NCBI GenBank assembly: GCA_002095305.1
Contig: MIEI01000036.1
Coordinates: 1-46,687 of the forward strand
Origin: Pantoea brenneri
GTDB taxonomy: Bacteria; Pseudomonadota; Gammaproteobacteria; Enterobacterales; Enterobacteriaceae
Direction of reading: 5' to 3'
Length of the DNA stretch: 46,687 bases
Shown: piece by piece, positions 36,224-44,492 of the stretch
How the letters are laid out: every line of letters starts with the position of its first letter
Position numbering within the stretch: position 1 is the first letter of the stretch
Notes under the pieces: generated by a model
What the model was told of the DNA's origin: nothing
Databases searched by the model: none
Seen by the model: only the letters and a program-made list of their open reading frames with translations
Translations under genes and position numbers: made by a program

Positions 36224-36826
36224 ATGCAGATCGATTATAGTGGTTTCCTTGTTGCCATCTTACCGATAGCGCTGTCGCCGGGCGCCAGTTTTACCCTTGC
36301 TATTAACAGCGCGCTGGCCGAAGGTTGGCGCGGCGTCGCGACCATCATTGTGGGCACCGCGCTGGGGATCTACTGCCACGCCTTGCTGGTGGGATTAGGC
36401 GTTTCGTCAATGCTGATGGCTTTCCCCTCGCTGTTTCATCTTCTGCAAATCGCCGGTACCGTTTATCTGCTGTGGCTGGCTAGCCAGTTAATTATCAGTG
36501 GGCTGCGGGCCCGCCAGCAGGATGTCAGCCTCGATCCGCAACCGGTGACACTGTCACAGGCATTCTTTGCTAACCTGCTCAATCCGAAAGCCGTTTTGCT
36601 CTACCTGACCGTGGTATCGCGCTTTACCAGCCAGAGCGGCAACTTATCCGATTTCCTGCTGCTGGCCACGCTGCATATTGTGATCATGGCCAGCTGGCTC
36701 AGCGGTGCCAGCCAGTTGCTGATGACCTCGACCCGCACCATCAGCACCGCCACGCTGCGTAAATATATCAACACGCTCGGTGGAACCGTGCTGCTGGCTA
36801 TCGCCTTATCCGCGCTGATCCCCTGA
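36224..36826 (+). CDS. LysE family amino acid exporter
   Basis: A 200-aa membrane protein with about six segments. LPIALSPGASFTLAINSALAEGWRGVATIIVGTALGIYCHALLVGLG at the N-terminus is the LysE/RhtB signature (PGP-like SPGASF). LFHLLQIAGTVYLLWLASQLI and QAFFANLLNPKAVLLYLTVVSRF follow in the standard positions. It is expected to export amino acids or derivatives. It may be co-transcribed with the RidA gene. It overlaps the 3' end of the convergent DUF4865 gene by 21 nt. Confidence 0.92.
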   Translation: MQIDYSGFLVAILPIALSPGASFTLAINSALAEGWRGVATIIVGTALGIYCHALLVGLGVSSMLMAFPSLFHLLQIAGTVYLLWLASQLIISGLRARQQDVSLDPQPVTLSQAFFANLLNPKAVLLYLTVVSRFTSQSGNLSDFLLLATLHIVIMASWLSGASQLLMTSTRTISTATLRKYINTLGGTVLLAIALSALIP

Positions 36827-37342
36827 CGCCACCGCACCGCGAGCCAGATAACCGATGCGATACACTTCCGGTTCATCTGCGGACGGCACCGCTGAAGCCG
36901 TCACGCTAAGCCCCTGCCAGCGGCTCACATCCCAGGCGCTGAAGCCGGTATGCTGCGCCAGATCGGCAAGGTTGCTGTGCGGGACGATCGGCCAGCGGCG
37001 CAGCGTGATAAAGCGCGCCTGCTCGAGCGAGGCTGGCAGCGTATCGCCGTTCAGCGCCAGCCAGCTCTCTATCACCGGCCAGCCAAAATCATCCACTAAG
37101 CGCTGAAAGCCCGCGCTTTGCAGGAATCGCTGCATGGCTGACGCATGCTGCCAGAAATAGAGCGGCGCATAGCGGTTCTCTGCCACTGCCAGTTGGTCAT
37201 CATCCAGCCGGGCGTAGAGATAAGCTTTGGCAATCAGACCTGGAAGCCCATCCAGCCGCGCGCCGTTCAGCCGGATACGCTGCTCAATCGTCGCCATCGG
37301 GTAATCTGCCGGCAACGTAAAGCGGTAATGCATCACGATCAT
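36806..37342 (-). CDS. DUF4865 family protein
   Basis: A 178-aa protein starting at ATG 37342, which overlaps the stop of the preceding gene (ATGA); an upstream in-frame codon at 37384 lies inside that gene and is less likely. MIVMHYRFTLPADYPMATIEQRIRLNGARLDGLPGLIAKAYLYARLD and YAPLYFWQHASAMQRFL are typical of DUF4865, a dimeric alpha-beta-barrel-like family with no known reaction. Third gene of the CMD-tautomerase-DUF4865 operon, so likely to belong to the same small-molecule pathway. Confidence 0.85.
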   Translation of the reverse strand: MIVMHYRFTLPADYPMATIEQRIRLNGARLDGLPGLIAKAYLYARLDDDQLAVAENRYAPLYFWQHASAMQRFLQSAGFQRLVDDFGWPVIESWLALNGDTLPASLEQARFITLRRWPIVPHSNLADLAQHTGFSAWDVSRWQGLSVTASAVPSADEPEVYRIGYLARGAVASGDQRG

Positions 37343-37728
37343 GACATCACCTCCGCTAACATTCTGCCGCCGCTGAAGCTCCACTCTTCGCTGCTGTTGA
37401 ACTGGATGATCACCATTACGTCATCCGGATCGATCCCCAGCGTGCTGTGCAATGAGGCACACAGCTGTTGATAAAAGCGCTGCTTCTGCTGCCGGCTGCG
37501 TGGCCGACCGGCGGTAATCTGGAACAGGATGAAATCCTCACTGCGCCCTTCGCTCAGGTAGTAACGGTTGTAAATTCGCTGACTGGCTGGCAGCAACTCG
37601 ATCAACTGAAAACAATCATCAACCGGCACCGCAAACTCAGCCACCAGCGTCTGATGCAACAGCGCGGAGATTTGCTGTAACCGGGCCTCACTATAACCCT
37701 GGCCGAGGGTGATACGGGTTATCGGCAT
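37339..37728 (-). CDS. Tautomerase family protein
   Basis: A 129-aa protein with the catalytic N-terminal proline of 4-oxalocrotonate tautomerase/MIF-type enzymes (MPITRITLGQGYSEARLQQISALLHQTLVAEF). The central DCFQLIELLPASQRIYNRYYLSEGRSEDFILFQITAGRPRSRQQKQRFYQQL and VMVIIQFNSSEEWSFSGG are of the longer cis-CaaD/MSAD-like type. Substrate unknown. It overlaps the upstream CMD gene by 1 nt and the downstream DUF4865 gene by 4 nt, a tight operon. Confidence 0.9.
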   Translation of the reverse strand: MPITRITLGQGYSEARLQQISALLHQTLVAEFAVPVDDCFQLIELLPASQRIYNRYYLSEGRSEDFILFQITAGRPRSRQQKQRFYQQLCASLHSTLGIDPDDVMVIIQFNSSEEWSFSGGRMLAEVMS

Positions 37729-38033
37729 CAGCTGTTCTCCTCAAGGTAACTGAGCGCAGTCACTGCGGCGGGCCAGCCGGCGTAAAAAGCCAGATGGGTA
37801 AAGCTCTCGATCAGCTCCTCCTGCGTCAGCCCGTTTTTACGCGCGAAATCAATATGCCAGGGCAACTGCGCGACCCGGCCCAGCGCGGTGAGCGTCGCCA
37901 GCGTCAGCAGACTGCGTTCACGTGCTGACAGCACGCCGCGCTGCCAGATATCATCAAACAGCACCTGTTGGGTCAGTTCAGCCAGCTTCGGTGCGCGCTG
38001 CATCAATGTTTCGCGATTCAGTGTCTCTTTCAT
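37728..38033 (-). CDS. Carboxymuconolactone decarboxylase family protein
   Basis: A 101-aa protein: RAPKLAELTQQVLFDDIWQRGVLSARERSLLTLATLTALGRVAQLPWHIDFARKNGLTQEELIESFTHLAFYAGWPAAVTALSYL. This matches the CMD domain, with GW-PAAVTAL as the C-terminal signature. The redox CxxC of AhpD-type members is absent, so a decarboxylase-like or other role is more likely than peroxidase. First gene of the operon. Divergent from the LysR gene at 38125, its likely regulator. Confidence 0.9.
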   Translation of the reverse strand: MKETLNRETLMQRAPKLAELTQQVLFDDIWQRGVLSARERSLLTLATLTALGRVAQLPWHIDFARKNGLTQEELIESFTHLAFYAGWPAAVTALSYLEENS

Positions 38034-38124
38034 TTTTTCTCTCCCGTGTTGATAGACAGAGTGTCGCGCAGCGTTATACTCCTGAAAATCAAATTAATCG
38101 GCATCAACCATCCACCATTACAGG

Positions 38125-39012
38125 ATGATTATGAACAGAGTGCCTGATTCACTGGATATGGATGCACTGCGAAGCTTTGTCACCGGCATAGAGGCGGGTA
38201 GCTTCGCGCTGGCGGCCCGGCAACTGTGTCGCTCAACCTCGGCGGTGAGTGCGCAGCTTAAAAAGCTCGAGCAGCAATGCGGCACGGCGCTGGTGATGAA
38301 AAAGGGACGGCATCTGCAACTGACGCGAAGCGGCGAACTGCTGATGAGCTACGCCAGACGGCTGCTGCTGCTGAATGATGAGACGTTGCGGGCAGTAAAA
38401 GGTGACGGGCTGAAGGGTGAAATCCGCATTGGTATGCAGGAAGATTTTGGTGAGTCGTTAATGCCGGCGATTCTCGGTGCGTTCAGCCGTCAGCATCCTG
38501 GCGTCACGATTACCGCGCGGGTTGACCGCAATCAGCCGCTGCTGAGCGCGATGGCGCAGCATCAGCTCGACCTTGCGCTGGTGTGGCAGGCCGATCCGCA
38601 CGCTGCGGGTCAGTTGCCTGGCCAGTGTCCGTTAGTCTGGATACATCATCCTGATTTCACTCTGGCCGATCGGTTGCAGCGCGGCGACCCGCTGCCGCTG
38701 GTGGTGTTCGATGCGCCGTGCGTGATGCGCTCGCGGGCAACTGCCGTGCTGGATGCGGCGGGGATCCCGTGGCGGATCGTGTTTACCAGCCACAGCCTGA
38801 GCGGTATCTGGGCGGCGCTGCAGGCAGGTTTAGGCCTGACGCTGCGCACCCGCGCCGGTATGCCGGATAAGCTGACGATCGCATCCGAACGGCTGCCGGC
38901 GCCCGGTCATATCGGCATTGCGCTGGTGACGCCAGAGACCACGGATGACCCGGCGCAGGCGCTGCTGCAACAGCTGATCATCGACGCCGCCTTACCCTTT
39001 ACTCAGCGATAA
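38125..39012 (+). CDS. LysR family transcriptional regulator
   Basis: A 295-aa protein. HTH: MDALRSFVTGIEAGSFALAARQLCRSTSAVSAQLKKLEQQCGTALVMKKGRHLQLTRSGE. Effector domain: GLKGEIRIGMQEDFGESLMPAILGAFSRQHPGVTI onwards. ATG 38131 (MNRVPDSL) is an alternative start with a slightly better-spaced AGG. Divergent from the CMD-tautomerase-DUF4865 operon with 91 nt between the starts, which it probably controls. Its last 14 nt overlap the convergent TetR gene. Confidence 0.92.
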   Translation: MIMNRVPDSLDMDALRSFVTGIEAGSFALAARQLCRSTSAVSAQLKKLEQQCGTALVMKKGRHLQLTRSGELLMSYARRLLLLNDETLRAVKGDGLKGEIRIGMQEDFGESLMPAILGAFSRQHPGVTITARVDRNQPLLSAMAQHQLDLALVWQADPHAAGQLPGQCPLVWIHHPDFTLADRLQRGDPLPLVVFDAPCVMRSRATAVLDAAGIPWRIVFTSHSLSGIWAALQAGLGLTLRTRAGMPDKLTIASERLPAPGHIGIALVTPETTDDPAQALLQQLIIDAALPFTQR

Positions 39013-39577
39013 GGTGCCGGTCGGCGGCGCCACCAAATAGCCGCTGGATCAGTGACTGGCAGTAGCCGGCGGACACTTCCCGATCGTTAAACAGGATGTG
39101 GTACATCACCGGTGCCACCACCCCATCAATCACCTGCCTGACGTCAAAGCCCGGCTCACCGCGCGCCAGCGCCCGGCTGTTCAGCGTTTCAAGATGCTGC
39201 AAGGTATAGCCACAGCATTTCTGGCTGGCGTCTCCGCTGTAGCTGCCGATTACGTCGGTCAGCATTTCACGCCCGACTTTTGATGACATCTCTTCGGCAT
39301 ACTGCACGATAAAAGCCGTCAGATCGCCGATCATTTCACCGGTATCCTCCGGTTCAGCAATCGGCCGCATCCGCGCCACGGCAACATCGGCCAGTAACTG
39401 TGACAGATCTCCCCAGCGTCGATAGAGGGTGGACGGGGTAACCCCGGCCCGTTCGGCGATCATCGGCAGGGTTATCGCCGCGCGATCGGTCGTTTTGAGT
39501 AACTGATTCACGGCCCGGTGGACTTCCTGCTGGATCCGCGCACTGCGTCCGCCCTGACGAATCATCTCCTTTGCCAT
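38999..39577 (-). CDS. TetR/AcrR family transcriptional regulator
   Basis: A 192-aa protein. HTH at residues about 15-62: RIQQEVHRAVNQLLKTTDRAAITLPMIAERAGVTPSTLYRRWGDLSQLLADVA. The C-terminal ligand domain is all helical (TAFIVQYAEEMSSKVGREMLTDVIG ... DVRQVIDGVVAPVMYHILFNDREVSAGYCQSLIQRLFGG). AGGAGG precedes ATG 39577. A small palindrome 40 nt upstream could be its operator. The gene on the far side of that palindrome is on the same strand, so the regulator's target is not obvious from position. Confidence 0.92.
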   Translation of the reverse strand: MAKEMIRQGGRSARIQQEVHRAVNQLLKTTDRAAITLPMIAERAGVTPSTLYRRWGDLSQLLADVAVARMRPIAEPEDTGEMIGDLTAFIVQYAEEMSSKVGREMLTDVIGSYSGDASQKCCGYTLQHLETLNSRALARGEPGFDVRQVIDGVVAPVMYHILFNDREVSAGYCQSLIQRLFGGAADRHLIAE

Positions 39578-39616
39578 CTGTTCCTCCTGCTCTCAGCTGC
39601 AATCTGGCGGGTTAAA

Positions 39617-39629
39617 GCAAATAATTTGC
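39617..39629. promoter_or_regulatory. Possible TetR operator
   Basis: GCAAAT-A-ATTTGC, a perfect 13-bp palindrome 40 nt upstream of the TetR-family start. Could be an autoregulatory site; short enough to occur by chance. Confidence 0.35.
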
Positions 39630-39697
39630 ATTAACTTATGGCCGGCAGTTTACCTTATCGGGCGATGCATGGGCAGCAATGTGCGGTTTCCGGCTTT

Positions 39698-40819
39698 TTA
39701 GCCGCCCTCGCAAATTTCATGCGCCAGTCTGACGATCGCTGGGTTGCTGAATAACCGGCTGGCACAGTCAGCTTCTGCCGCCGCATGCATCGAGCCGAGA
39801 TTGGTTAATATCACCAGCGCGCAGTCGGTTTCTCTGAACCACCAGGCACAGGCGCTGTAACCCAGCACGTTGCCGCCGTGACCGATAGCCGGGCCAAAAG
39901 CAGAATCTGTTCTGAACAGGCTTAAGCCAATTTGCGCCTCACCGGCCGGCCGCCAGCGTTGCATCTCACGCAGACTTTGCGGGTTAACTAACGCCCCGTT
40001 TTTCAGCGCCAGACAAAAGCGCATCAACTCCCCGGCGGTAGAAATCATCCCGCCGGCGGCCCATTCCACTGAGAGGCTGGCAGCAGAAACATTGATCATC
40101 GCCGCGCGCTCAGGCGTAAAACATCCGGCGATGCCGGCGTGCTGGATGAAATGTGCGTCCGCCCGATGATATCGCGTGGCGTCGTTGTGCCGATCGGATA
40201 GCAGATAGCCCTCCAGCCGGGTCTGTTTAAGCGAGAGCGGCCTGAAGATCCGCTGGTTTAACGCCTGCTCCAGCGTGTTGCCGGTGACCCGCTCAATCAG
40301 CATCCCCAGCAGGGTGAAGGAGCTGTTTGAGTAATAAAATTTTTCATCAGGCAGAGCCAGTGCCGGTTTGCTGTGAATATATTCCAGCGCTTCGTCCGGT
40401 CGCCAGACCTTATCTGCAACGCTATCTTTACCGCGCGCAACATGAATCCAGCCGGGCTGATCTTCCCAACTGGGGATCCCGGCGTAATGTGATAACAGCT
40501 GTCTGATCGTCACCACCCGGGCATTAGCGATGCCAGCAAGCTGTGCCGGTTCCAGCCAGGCAGAGAGCGGATCGTCAAGCGTTATCTGCCCCTCTTCGCT
40601 AAGCTGCAGCAGGATAACGGCGACAAATACTTTGGTGATACTGCCAATGCCAAACGCGGTATCGGCTGAATTTGTCAGGCGGTTGCTGAGGTCAGCATAA
40701 CCCGCCGCATACTGCCAGATCAGACGGTCTGCTCTGCCGATGGCAACGGATATCGCCGGAAAATCTTTGCGGGTCTTTTCATCCAGCAGTTTGCTGAGCT
40801 GATCGGCACTGGCGGTCAT
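39698..40819 (-). CDS. Serine hydrolase, beta-lactamase family (class C-like)
   Basis: A 373-aa protein with the penicillin-binding/beta-lactamase fold. Catalytic SxxK is in GIGSITKVFV (Ser about 60, Lys about 63), the YxN motif in YYSNSSFTLLG, and the third motif H-G-G in GHGGNVLGYSA. N-terminal VSVAIGRADRLIWQYAAGYAD is typical of the class C/esterase group. No signal peptide, so it is probably cytoplasmic and an esterase or peptidase rather than an antibiotic-resistance enzyme. AGGAA precedes ATG 40819. Confidence 0.9.
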   Translation of the reverse strand: MTASADQLSKLLDEKTRKDFPAISVAIGRADRLIWQYAAGYADLSNRLTNSADTAFGIGSITKVFVAVILLQLSEEGQITLDDPLSAWLEPAQLAGIANARVVTIRQLLSHYAGIPSWEDQPGWIHVARGKDSVADKVWRPDEALEYIHSKPALALPDEKFYYSNSSFTLLGMLIERVTGNTLEQALNQRIFRPLSLKQTRLEGYLLSDRHNDATRYHRADAHFIQHAGIAGCFTPERAAMINVSAASLSVEWAAGGMISTAGELMRFCLALKNGALVNPQSLREMQRWRPAGEAQIGLSLFRTDSAFGPAIGHGGNVLGYSACAWWFRETDCALVILTNLGSMHAAAEADCASRLFSNPAIVRLAHEICEGG

Positions 40820-41249
40820 TGCTGTTCCTCACGGTTAGCCTGTTAAGCATGCAACGCAGCACGGCTGACGCTGCAACCGTTCTCTCCGGCCACCCCGGCC
40901 GACGCTGTACTCTAAGCCGATTGCCGGGGTTTGCAAAACGCCGTCTGTAAATGCGGCGGCTGGCGCAGGTCGTTAAACGGAATTCGACGTTGACCGCGAT
41001 CAACTCACGTTGTGCGCTGCACAGGTAGATTCGCGCGGTCAGCCTGGCGCCGGTCATGGCTAAGTTTGAGACAGGCGGCGCTGCCGATCATTATCCGCCA
41101 GCGGCTCTGACCAGCAATGCCATCGGCACTATGCTTAATGTCGGGGCTTAATGTCGGGGCTTAATGTCGGGGCTTAATGATCGGGGCTTAATTACTGCGG
41201 CTGAAAAACATCGATGCGCCAGCAAAGCAATCATAAACGAGGAAATACC
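40820..41249. other. Intergenic region
   Basis: About 430 nt. An open minus-strand frame (40779-41057, beginning MTGARLTARIYLCSAQREL) has no ribosome site and overlaps the serine hydrolase start, so it is not called. The right part contains the 13-bp tandem repeats described separately, immediately upstream of the secreted-protein gene. Confidence 0.4.
41134..41186 (+). repeat. 13-bp tandem repeat array
   Basis: Unit CTTAATGTCGGGG occurs three times perfectly (41134-41146, 41147-41159, 41160-41172), then once as a 14-bp variant CTTAATGATCGGGG (41173-41186), then as a degenerate start (CTTAATTACTG). It ends about 63 nt upstream of the next gene's ATG, where copy-number change by slippage could alter promoter spacing. 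Confidence 0.9.
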
Positions 41250-41684
41250 ATGAACATCACAGGTCCTGCGGGTTCCCGCATTTTAACGGCGATGCTGGTC
41301 ATAACGGCACTGAGCTGCATTGCGACGCCCGCGCAGGCGATCAGCCGCGCCTATCGCGCCCAGCTTGAGCGCAGCGGGTGTAGCCAGATGACCGACGCCG
41401 ACGGTACCTGCGACATCAAAAAAACCAGAGCGCAGAATCAGGCAAACAGCGTTAACGCCCCCGCCTCCAGCCTGAAGCTGGATCAGCTGATCGGCAAATC
41501 GATTGATGTCGCCTCCGGTCAGCTGATTGCTGACGGCTGGAAAGCCAATGCCGGTCGCTGGTATCACGATGATCGTGTTCTGACGCTAACCGTCGCCGAT
41601 AACCTTATCACCGCGGTCTCCCTGAAGCAGGCCGGACACGCCTCACTCACGCTAAAAAAAGAGTCAGGCAGCAGAGCGGATTAG
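41250..41684 (+). CDS. Hypothetical secreted protein
   Basis: A 144-aa protein starting at ATG 41250 (AGGAAA upstream; the frame is open from 41214). Residues 1-30 are a signal peptide (ILTAMLVITALSCIATPAQA, cleavage after AQA). The mature part has two cysteines (SGCSQMTDADGTC), which probably form a disulphide, a polar stretch, and a small domain (SLKLDQLIGKSIDVASGQLIADGWKANAGRWYHDDRVLTLTVADNLITAVSLK) that looks like a small beta-rich module. Family not recognised. Likely periplasmic. Confidence 0.7.
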   Translation: MNITGPAGSRILTAMLVITALSCIATPAQAISRAYRAQLERSGCSQMTDADGTCDIKKTRAQNQANSVNAPASSLKLDQLIGKSIDVASGQLIADGWKANAGRWYHDDRVLTLTVADNLITAVSLKQAGHASLTLKKESGSRAD

Positions 41685-42375
41685 CTGGCCGGTATCCCGC
41701 TTTGGTGATTCAACGCAGAGCCTGTTGCCTGTCAGCAGGCAAAATACCTGACCTGTCTGGACTCAGGTCGCCAGGCGTTGTCTACAGTGAGGGATGGAAA
41801 AGCGAGGTTAACAGCGAAAGCAACGGGCAAAATCATTCTGGACGAAAATTAACACCGGTTGGATCTCGTCCCCTGAGGCCAACCGCGAAGCAGCCAATCA
41901 GAAATAGAGATTACAGCTAAACAAGATATCAAAAAGCCGCCTGCGATTAACTCGCTTATATTTATTCATTAAAGGCCGGAGCAGGACTGCGTCGGCCCGT
42001 TGTTCGGCATCTTATCCGTCACCCACAAATCGTACATGCCGGCATCACTAAACATCACCTCAATGATCGCACCTCCCGTTATCACCTCATCAAACTACAT
42101 AACACCAATAAACAATGGACTCATTATTTGCAAATAACTGTCACTTTTCTGATTAATTAAAAAAACTCTTCACTAATTTTATTTGAGCAGCCACACTGTC
42201 AACCAAATAAATTTAACAAAAACTAAACAACATGATACTGAGACATTATCTGACCCGATGAAAAACGACTGACAGGGACAAATCTTAACGCAGAAGATAA
42301 ACGGCCAGCCTGTTTTAGGGTTGCTTCATAAATCACACACTACAGCATTGAAAAATTGTTCATGAGAGATATGAA
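41685..42375. other. AT-rich intergenic region upstream of the flippase
   Basis: About 690 nt without a supported gene; a 72-codon frame at 41702-41920 lacks a ribosome site. From about 42080 the sequence becomes strongly AT-rich, like the two genes that follow, so the boundary of the low-GC island probably lies here. No ops/JUMPstart element (GGCGGTAGCGT) was found, although these usually precede surface-polysaccharide operons. Confidence 0.45.
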
Positions 42376-43611
42376 ATGTACTCCAATTCAATATGGATCA
42401 TGCTTGAGAAGTCAGTTAACATTATCGGCTTAATCTATATTAATGCACTGATGGCAAAATACGTTGGCCCGGAAAATTTTGGTAAGATAAACATCACTAC
42501 GTCCCTGTTCATATTTGTCCAGACGCTCTCGTGGTTTGGCGGTCAGAATATTATATTTAAACGGATGAGTGAAAAGACGAAGTCCGGAATTGCCCTGGCG
42601 ATGCATACTCAAAATCAACGGCGTCTTTTCTTCCTCTTATCATCAGCAGCAGTTTTAATTTACCTCTATATTTTCACTGATTTTATTGTTTTTTTATTTG
42701 GTGTAGCCAACTGCATTGCCACATACTTTATTGTGATGGATTTTTTCGCCATCTACAACAACACTCAGCTAAAATCAAAAATAAACACAATAACCAATAT
42801 TATTGGTTTATCCATCGCCCTGTTGATCCGATTCTGTGTGGCACATTTCAAACTGCCAGTTTACTACTTCACAATCCCTATCATCATTATCCCGCTGATA
42901 CCTTACATCCTGCGCCTTATTTATTTTAACCACACAACTGAAATAGACGAAAGCAGTAAGGGAATTGCTGCCTATAACCGGCACATGTTATTCGCCGGGG
43001 GTGCGCTGGTTTTATCAAGCCTGTCTGCTGACATATACACGCAGATATCGAGCATTTTTTTAGCTAAGATGCTCTCTTATTCAAACCTGGGCGTTTATAG
43101 CGTCGCGTTAACCTTAGGAGGTGCATGGTCATTTATTGTTATGGCCTTAATAACCAGTTTCTTTTCAAGAATATACAGCGAGAAAGATCAACCAACTGTT
43201 GAAGCATTACTGATTAAAATCAATCGACTTGTCATTATGTTCTCTCTCATCGCGCTTGGCGGATTCTATATATTTGGTGATTTTGTCATACATTTACTCT
43301 ATGGCGAAAAGTATATGGATTCGGTAAAGATCATCCCCATCATTATCATTGGTACAATGTTCTCGTCGTTAGGGACAATTTGCTACCGCTATATGATAAA
43401 AGAGTCCGGGTACAATTACCTGGCCAGAAAAATGTTGCTATGTTGCATCTTAACCATACCGTTATCCTGGCTAATGATAAGAGCTTTCGGGATTAATGGC
43501 GCTGCATACTGTTTTTTAATCGTCGAGATTTCATCCTGTACCCTACTCAATTACTTCTTTAAAAATAAAACCATCATCAAAATGCATCTTAATATTTTCA
43601 AACTGAGATAA
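42376..43611 (+). CDS. Wzx-like polysaccharide flippase
   Basis: A 411-aa polytopic membrane protein of the MOP/Wzx superfamily with about 12 membrane segments. The N-terminus (IWIMLEKSVNIIGLIYINALMAKYVGPENFGKINITTSLF) is the standard O-antigen/oligosaccharide flippase start (YLGPxxFG). Later landmarks include FAGGALVLSSLSADIYTQISSIFLAKMLSYSNLGVYSVAL and the amphipathic C-terminal helices. It would move lipid-linked saccharide units across the inner membrane. GC is visibly low, with codon use unlike the flanks. GAGAG lies 8 nt before ATG 42376. Followed 5 nt later by the ATP-grasp gene in the same operon. Confidence 0.88.
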   Translation: MYSNSIWIMLEKSVNIIGLIYINALMAKYVGPENFGKINITTSLFIFVQTLSWFGGQNIIFKRMSEKTKSGIALAMHTQNQRRLFFLLSSAAVLIYLYIFTDFIVFLFGVANCIATYFIVMDFFAIYNNTQLKSKINTITNIIGLSIALLIRFCVAHFKLPVYYFTIPIIIIPLIPYILRLIYFNHTTEIDESSKGIAAYNRHMLFAGGALVLSSLSADIYTQISSIFLAKMLSYSNLGVYSVALTLGGAWSFIVMALITSFFSRIYSEKDQPTVEALLIKINRLVIMFSLIALGGFYIFGDFVIHLLYGEKYMDSVKIIPIIIIGTMFSSLGTICYRYMIKESGYNYLARKMLLCCILTIPLSWLMIRAFGINGAAYCFLIVEISSCTLLNYFFKNKTIIKMHLNIFKLR

Positions 43612-43616
43612 TTTTA

Positions 43617-44486
43617 ATGAAAATGATAAAACACACAGTCAAATCAGCATTAAAATTTAGCGCTCACCTGTACCCTGAACTTTGCGCTAAAACTCACTAC
43701 TACATTAAGTTCAGAAAAAAACTGAACTTAACAAACCCTACCAACTTCAATGAAAAAATTCAGTGGCTTAAGTTCAACGAGTTTCATGATGATATTTATA
43801 CCCTTTGCGCTGACAAGTATAAGGTCAGAGAGTACATCAGATCGAAAGGATGTGGCGAAATCCTTAACGAATTATACGGCGTGTACGACGACTCTCGGGA
43901 GATTGACTACAGGCTGTTGCCCGATAAGTTTGCACTTAAATGTAACCATGGTGCGGGCTACAATATAATATGCCATAACAAAGCCTCACTGGACATTACG
44001 AAAACCAGCAGACAACTGGACAAATGGATGAGACAGGATTTTTCAGCCCACTTTATAGAGCCACAGTATAAGAGAATAGAAAGAAAAATCTTATGCGAAA
44101 AATACATTGAAAATGATCGCGGCGGATTTCCTGATGACTACAAATTCTACTGTTTTAATGGCAAACCCTACGCGGTTATGGTTTGTACGGGGCGTGAGAA
44201 GGGAACGCCTAAATTCTACTATTTTGATATGGACTGGACCCCACTTCCCTTTGAAGACACGGTTGAACTAATAAATAAAAATGATTACCCAGCAATGCCT
44301 GAGGGTTTCAAAAAAATGAGAGATTATGCGGTTAAACTCGCCTCAGACTTTAAGTTTGTCCGCGCCGATTTCTACCTGCTCAATGGAAGCGTTATTTTTG
44401 GCGAATTGACCTTCACCCCCTCTGCGGGACTTGATGTCACATTGCAGGAGGCCGATGTTATTTTAGGCAGCCAGTTAAGACTTTAG
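43617..44486 (+). CDS. TupA-like ATP-grasp domain protein
   Basis: A 289-aa protein resembling the ATPgrasp_TupA family associated with surface polysaccharide synthesis. LYPELCAKTHYYIKFRKKLNLTNPTNFNEKIQWLKFNE, FALKCNHGAGYNIICHNKAS (nucleotide loop), CEKYIENDRGGFPDDYKFYCFNGKPYAVMVCTGREKG, and VRADFYLLNGSVIFGELTFTPSAGL (metal-binding acidic residues Asp and Glu) are all family hallmarks. The reaction is not firmly known: TupA was described in teichuronopeptide synthesis, where it may ligate amino acids to a sugar acid. Low GC, co-transcribed with the flippase, and no glycosyltransferase or polymerase is nearby. Confidence 0.85.
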   Translation: MKMIKHTVKSALKFSAHLYPELCAKTHYYIKFRKKLNLTNPTNFNEKIQWLKFNEFHDDIYTLCADKYKVREYIRSKGCGEILNELYGVYDDSREIDYRLLPDKFALKCNHGAGYNIICHNKASLDITKTSRQLDKWMRQDFSAHFIEPQYKRIERKILCEKYIENDRGGFPDDYKFYCFNGKPYAVMVCTGREKGTPKFYYFDMDWTPLPFEDTVELINKNDYPAMPEGFKKMRDYAVKLASDFKFVRADFYLLNGSVIFGELTFTPSAGLDVTLQEADVILGSQLRL

Positions 44487-44492
44487 TCTTAA
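44475..44492 (+). terminator. Hairpins at the end of the flippase/ATP-grasp operon
   Basis: TTAAGAC-TTTA-GTCTTAA (44475-44492) folds across the stop codon. A second stem GGAGCAGG (44516-44523) / CCTGCTCC (44541-44548) follows. Neither has a strong U-tract; together they plausibly end the transcript. Confidence 0.45.

Noticed and set aside
39698..40819. Serine hydrolase as an AmpC-type antibiotic beta-lactamase
   Set aside because: No signal peptide and motifs (SxxK, YSN, HGG) are those of the esterase/peptidase branch; resistance is not supported.
40779..41057. Minus-strand 92-codon frame upstream of the serine hydrolase
   Set aside because: Overlaps the serine hydrolase start in another frame, has no start signals and has an arginine-rich composition typical of out-of-frame GC-rich DNA.
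41702..41920. 72-codon plus-strand frame after the secreted protein
   Set aside because: No ribosome site or family; base pattern is not codon-like.
42000..42376. ops/JUMPstart element before the flippase
   Set aside because: The GGCGGTAGCGT core was looked for and not found.
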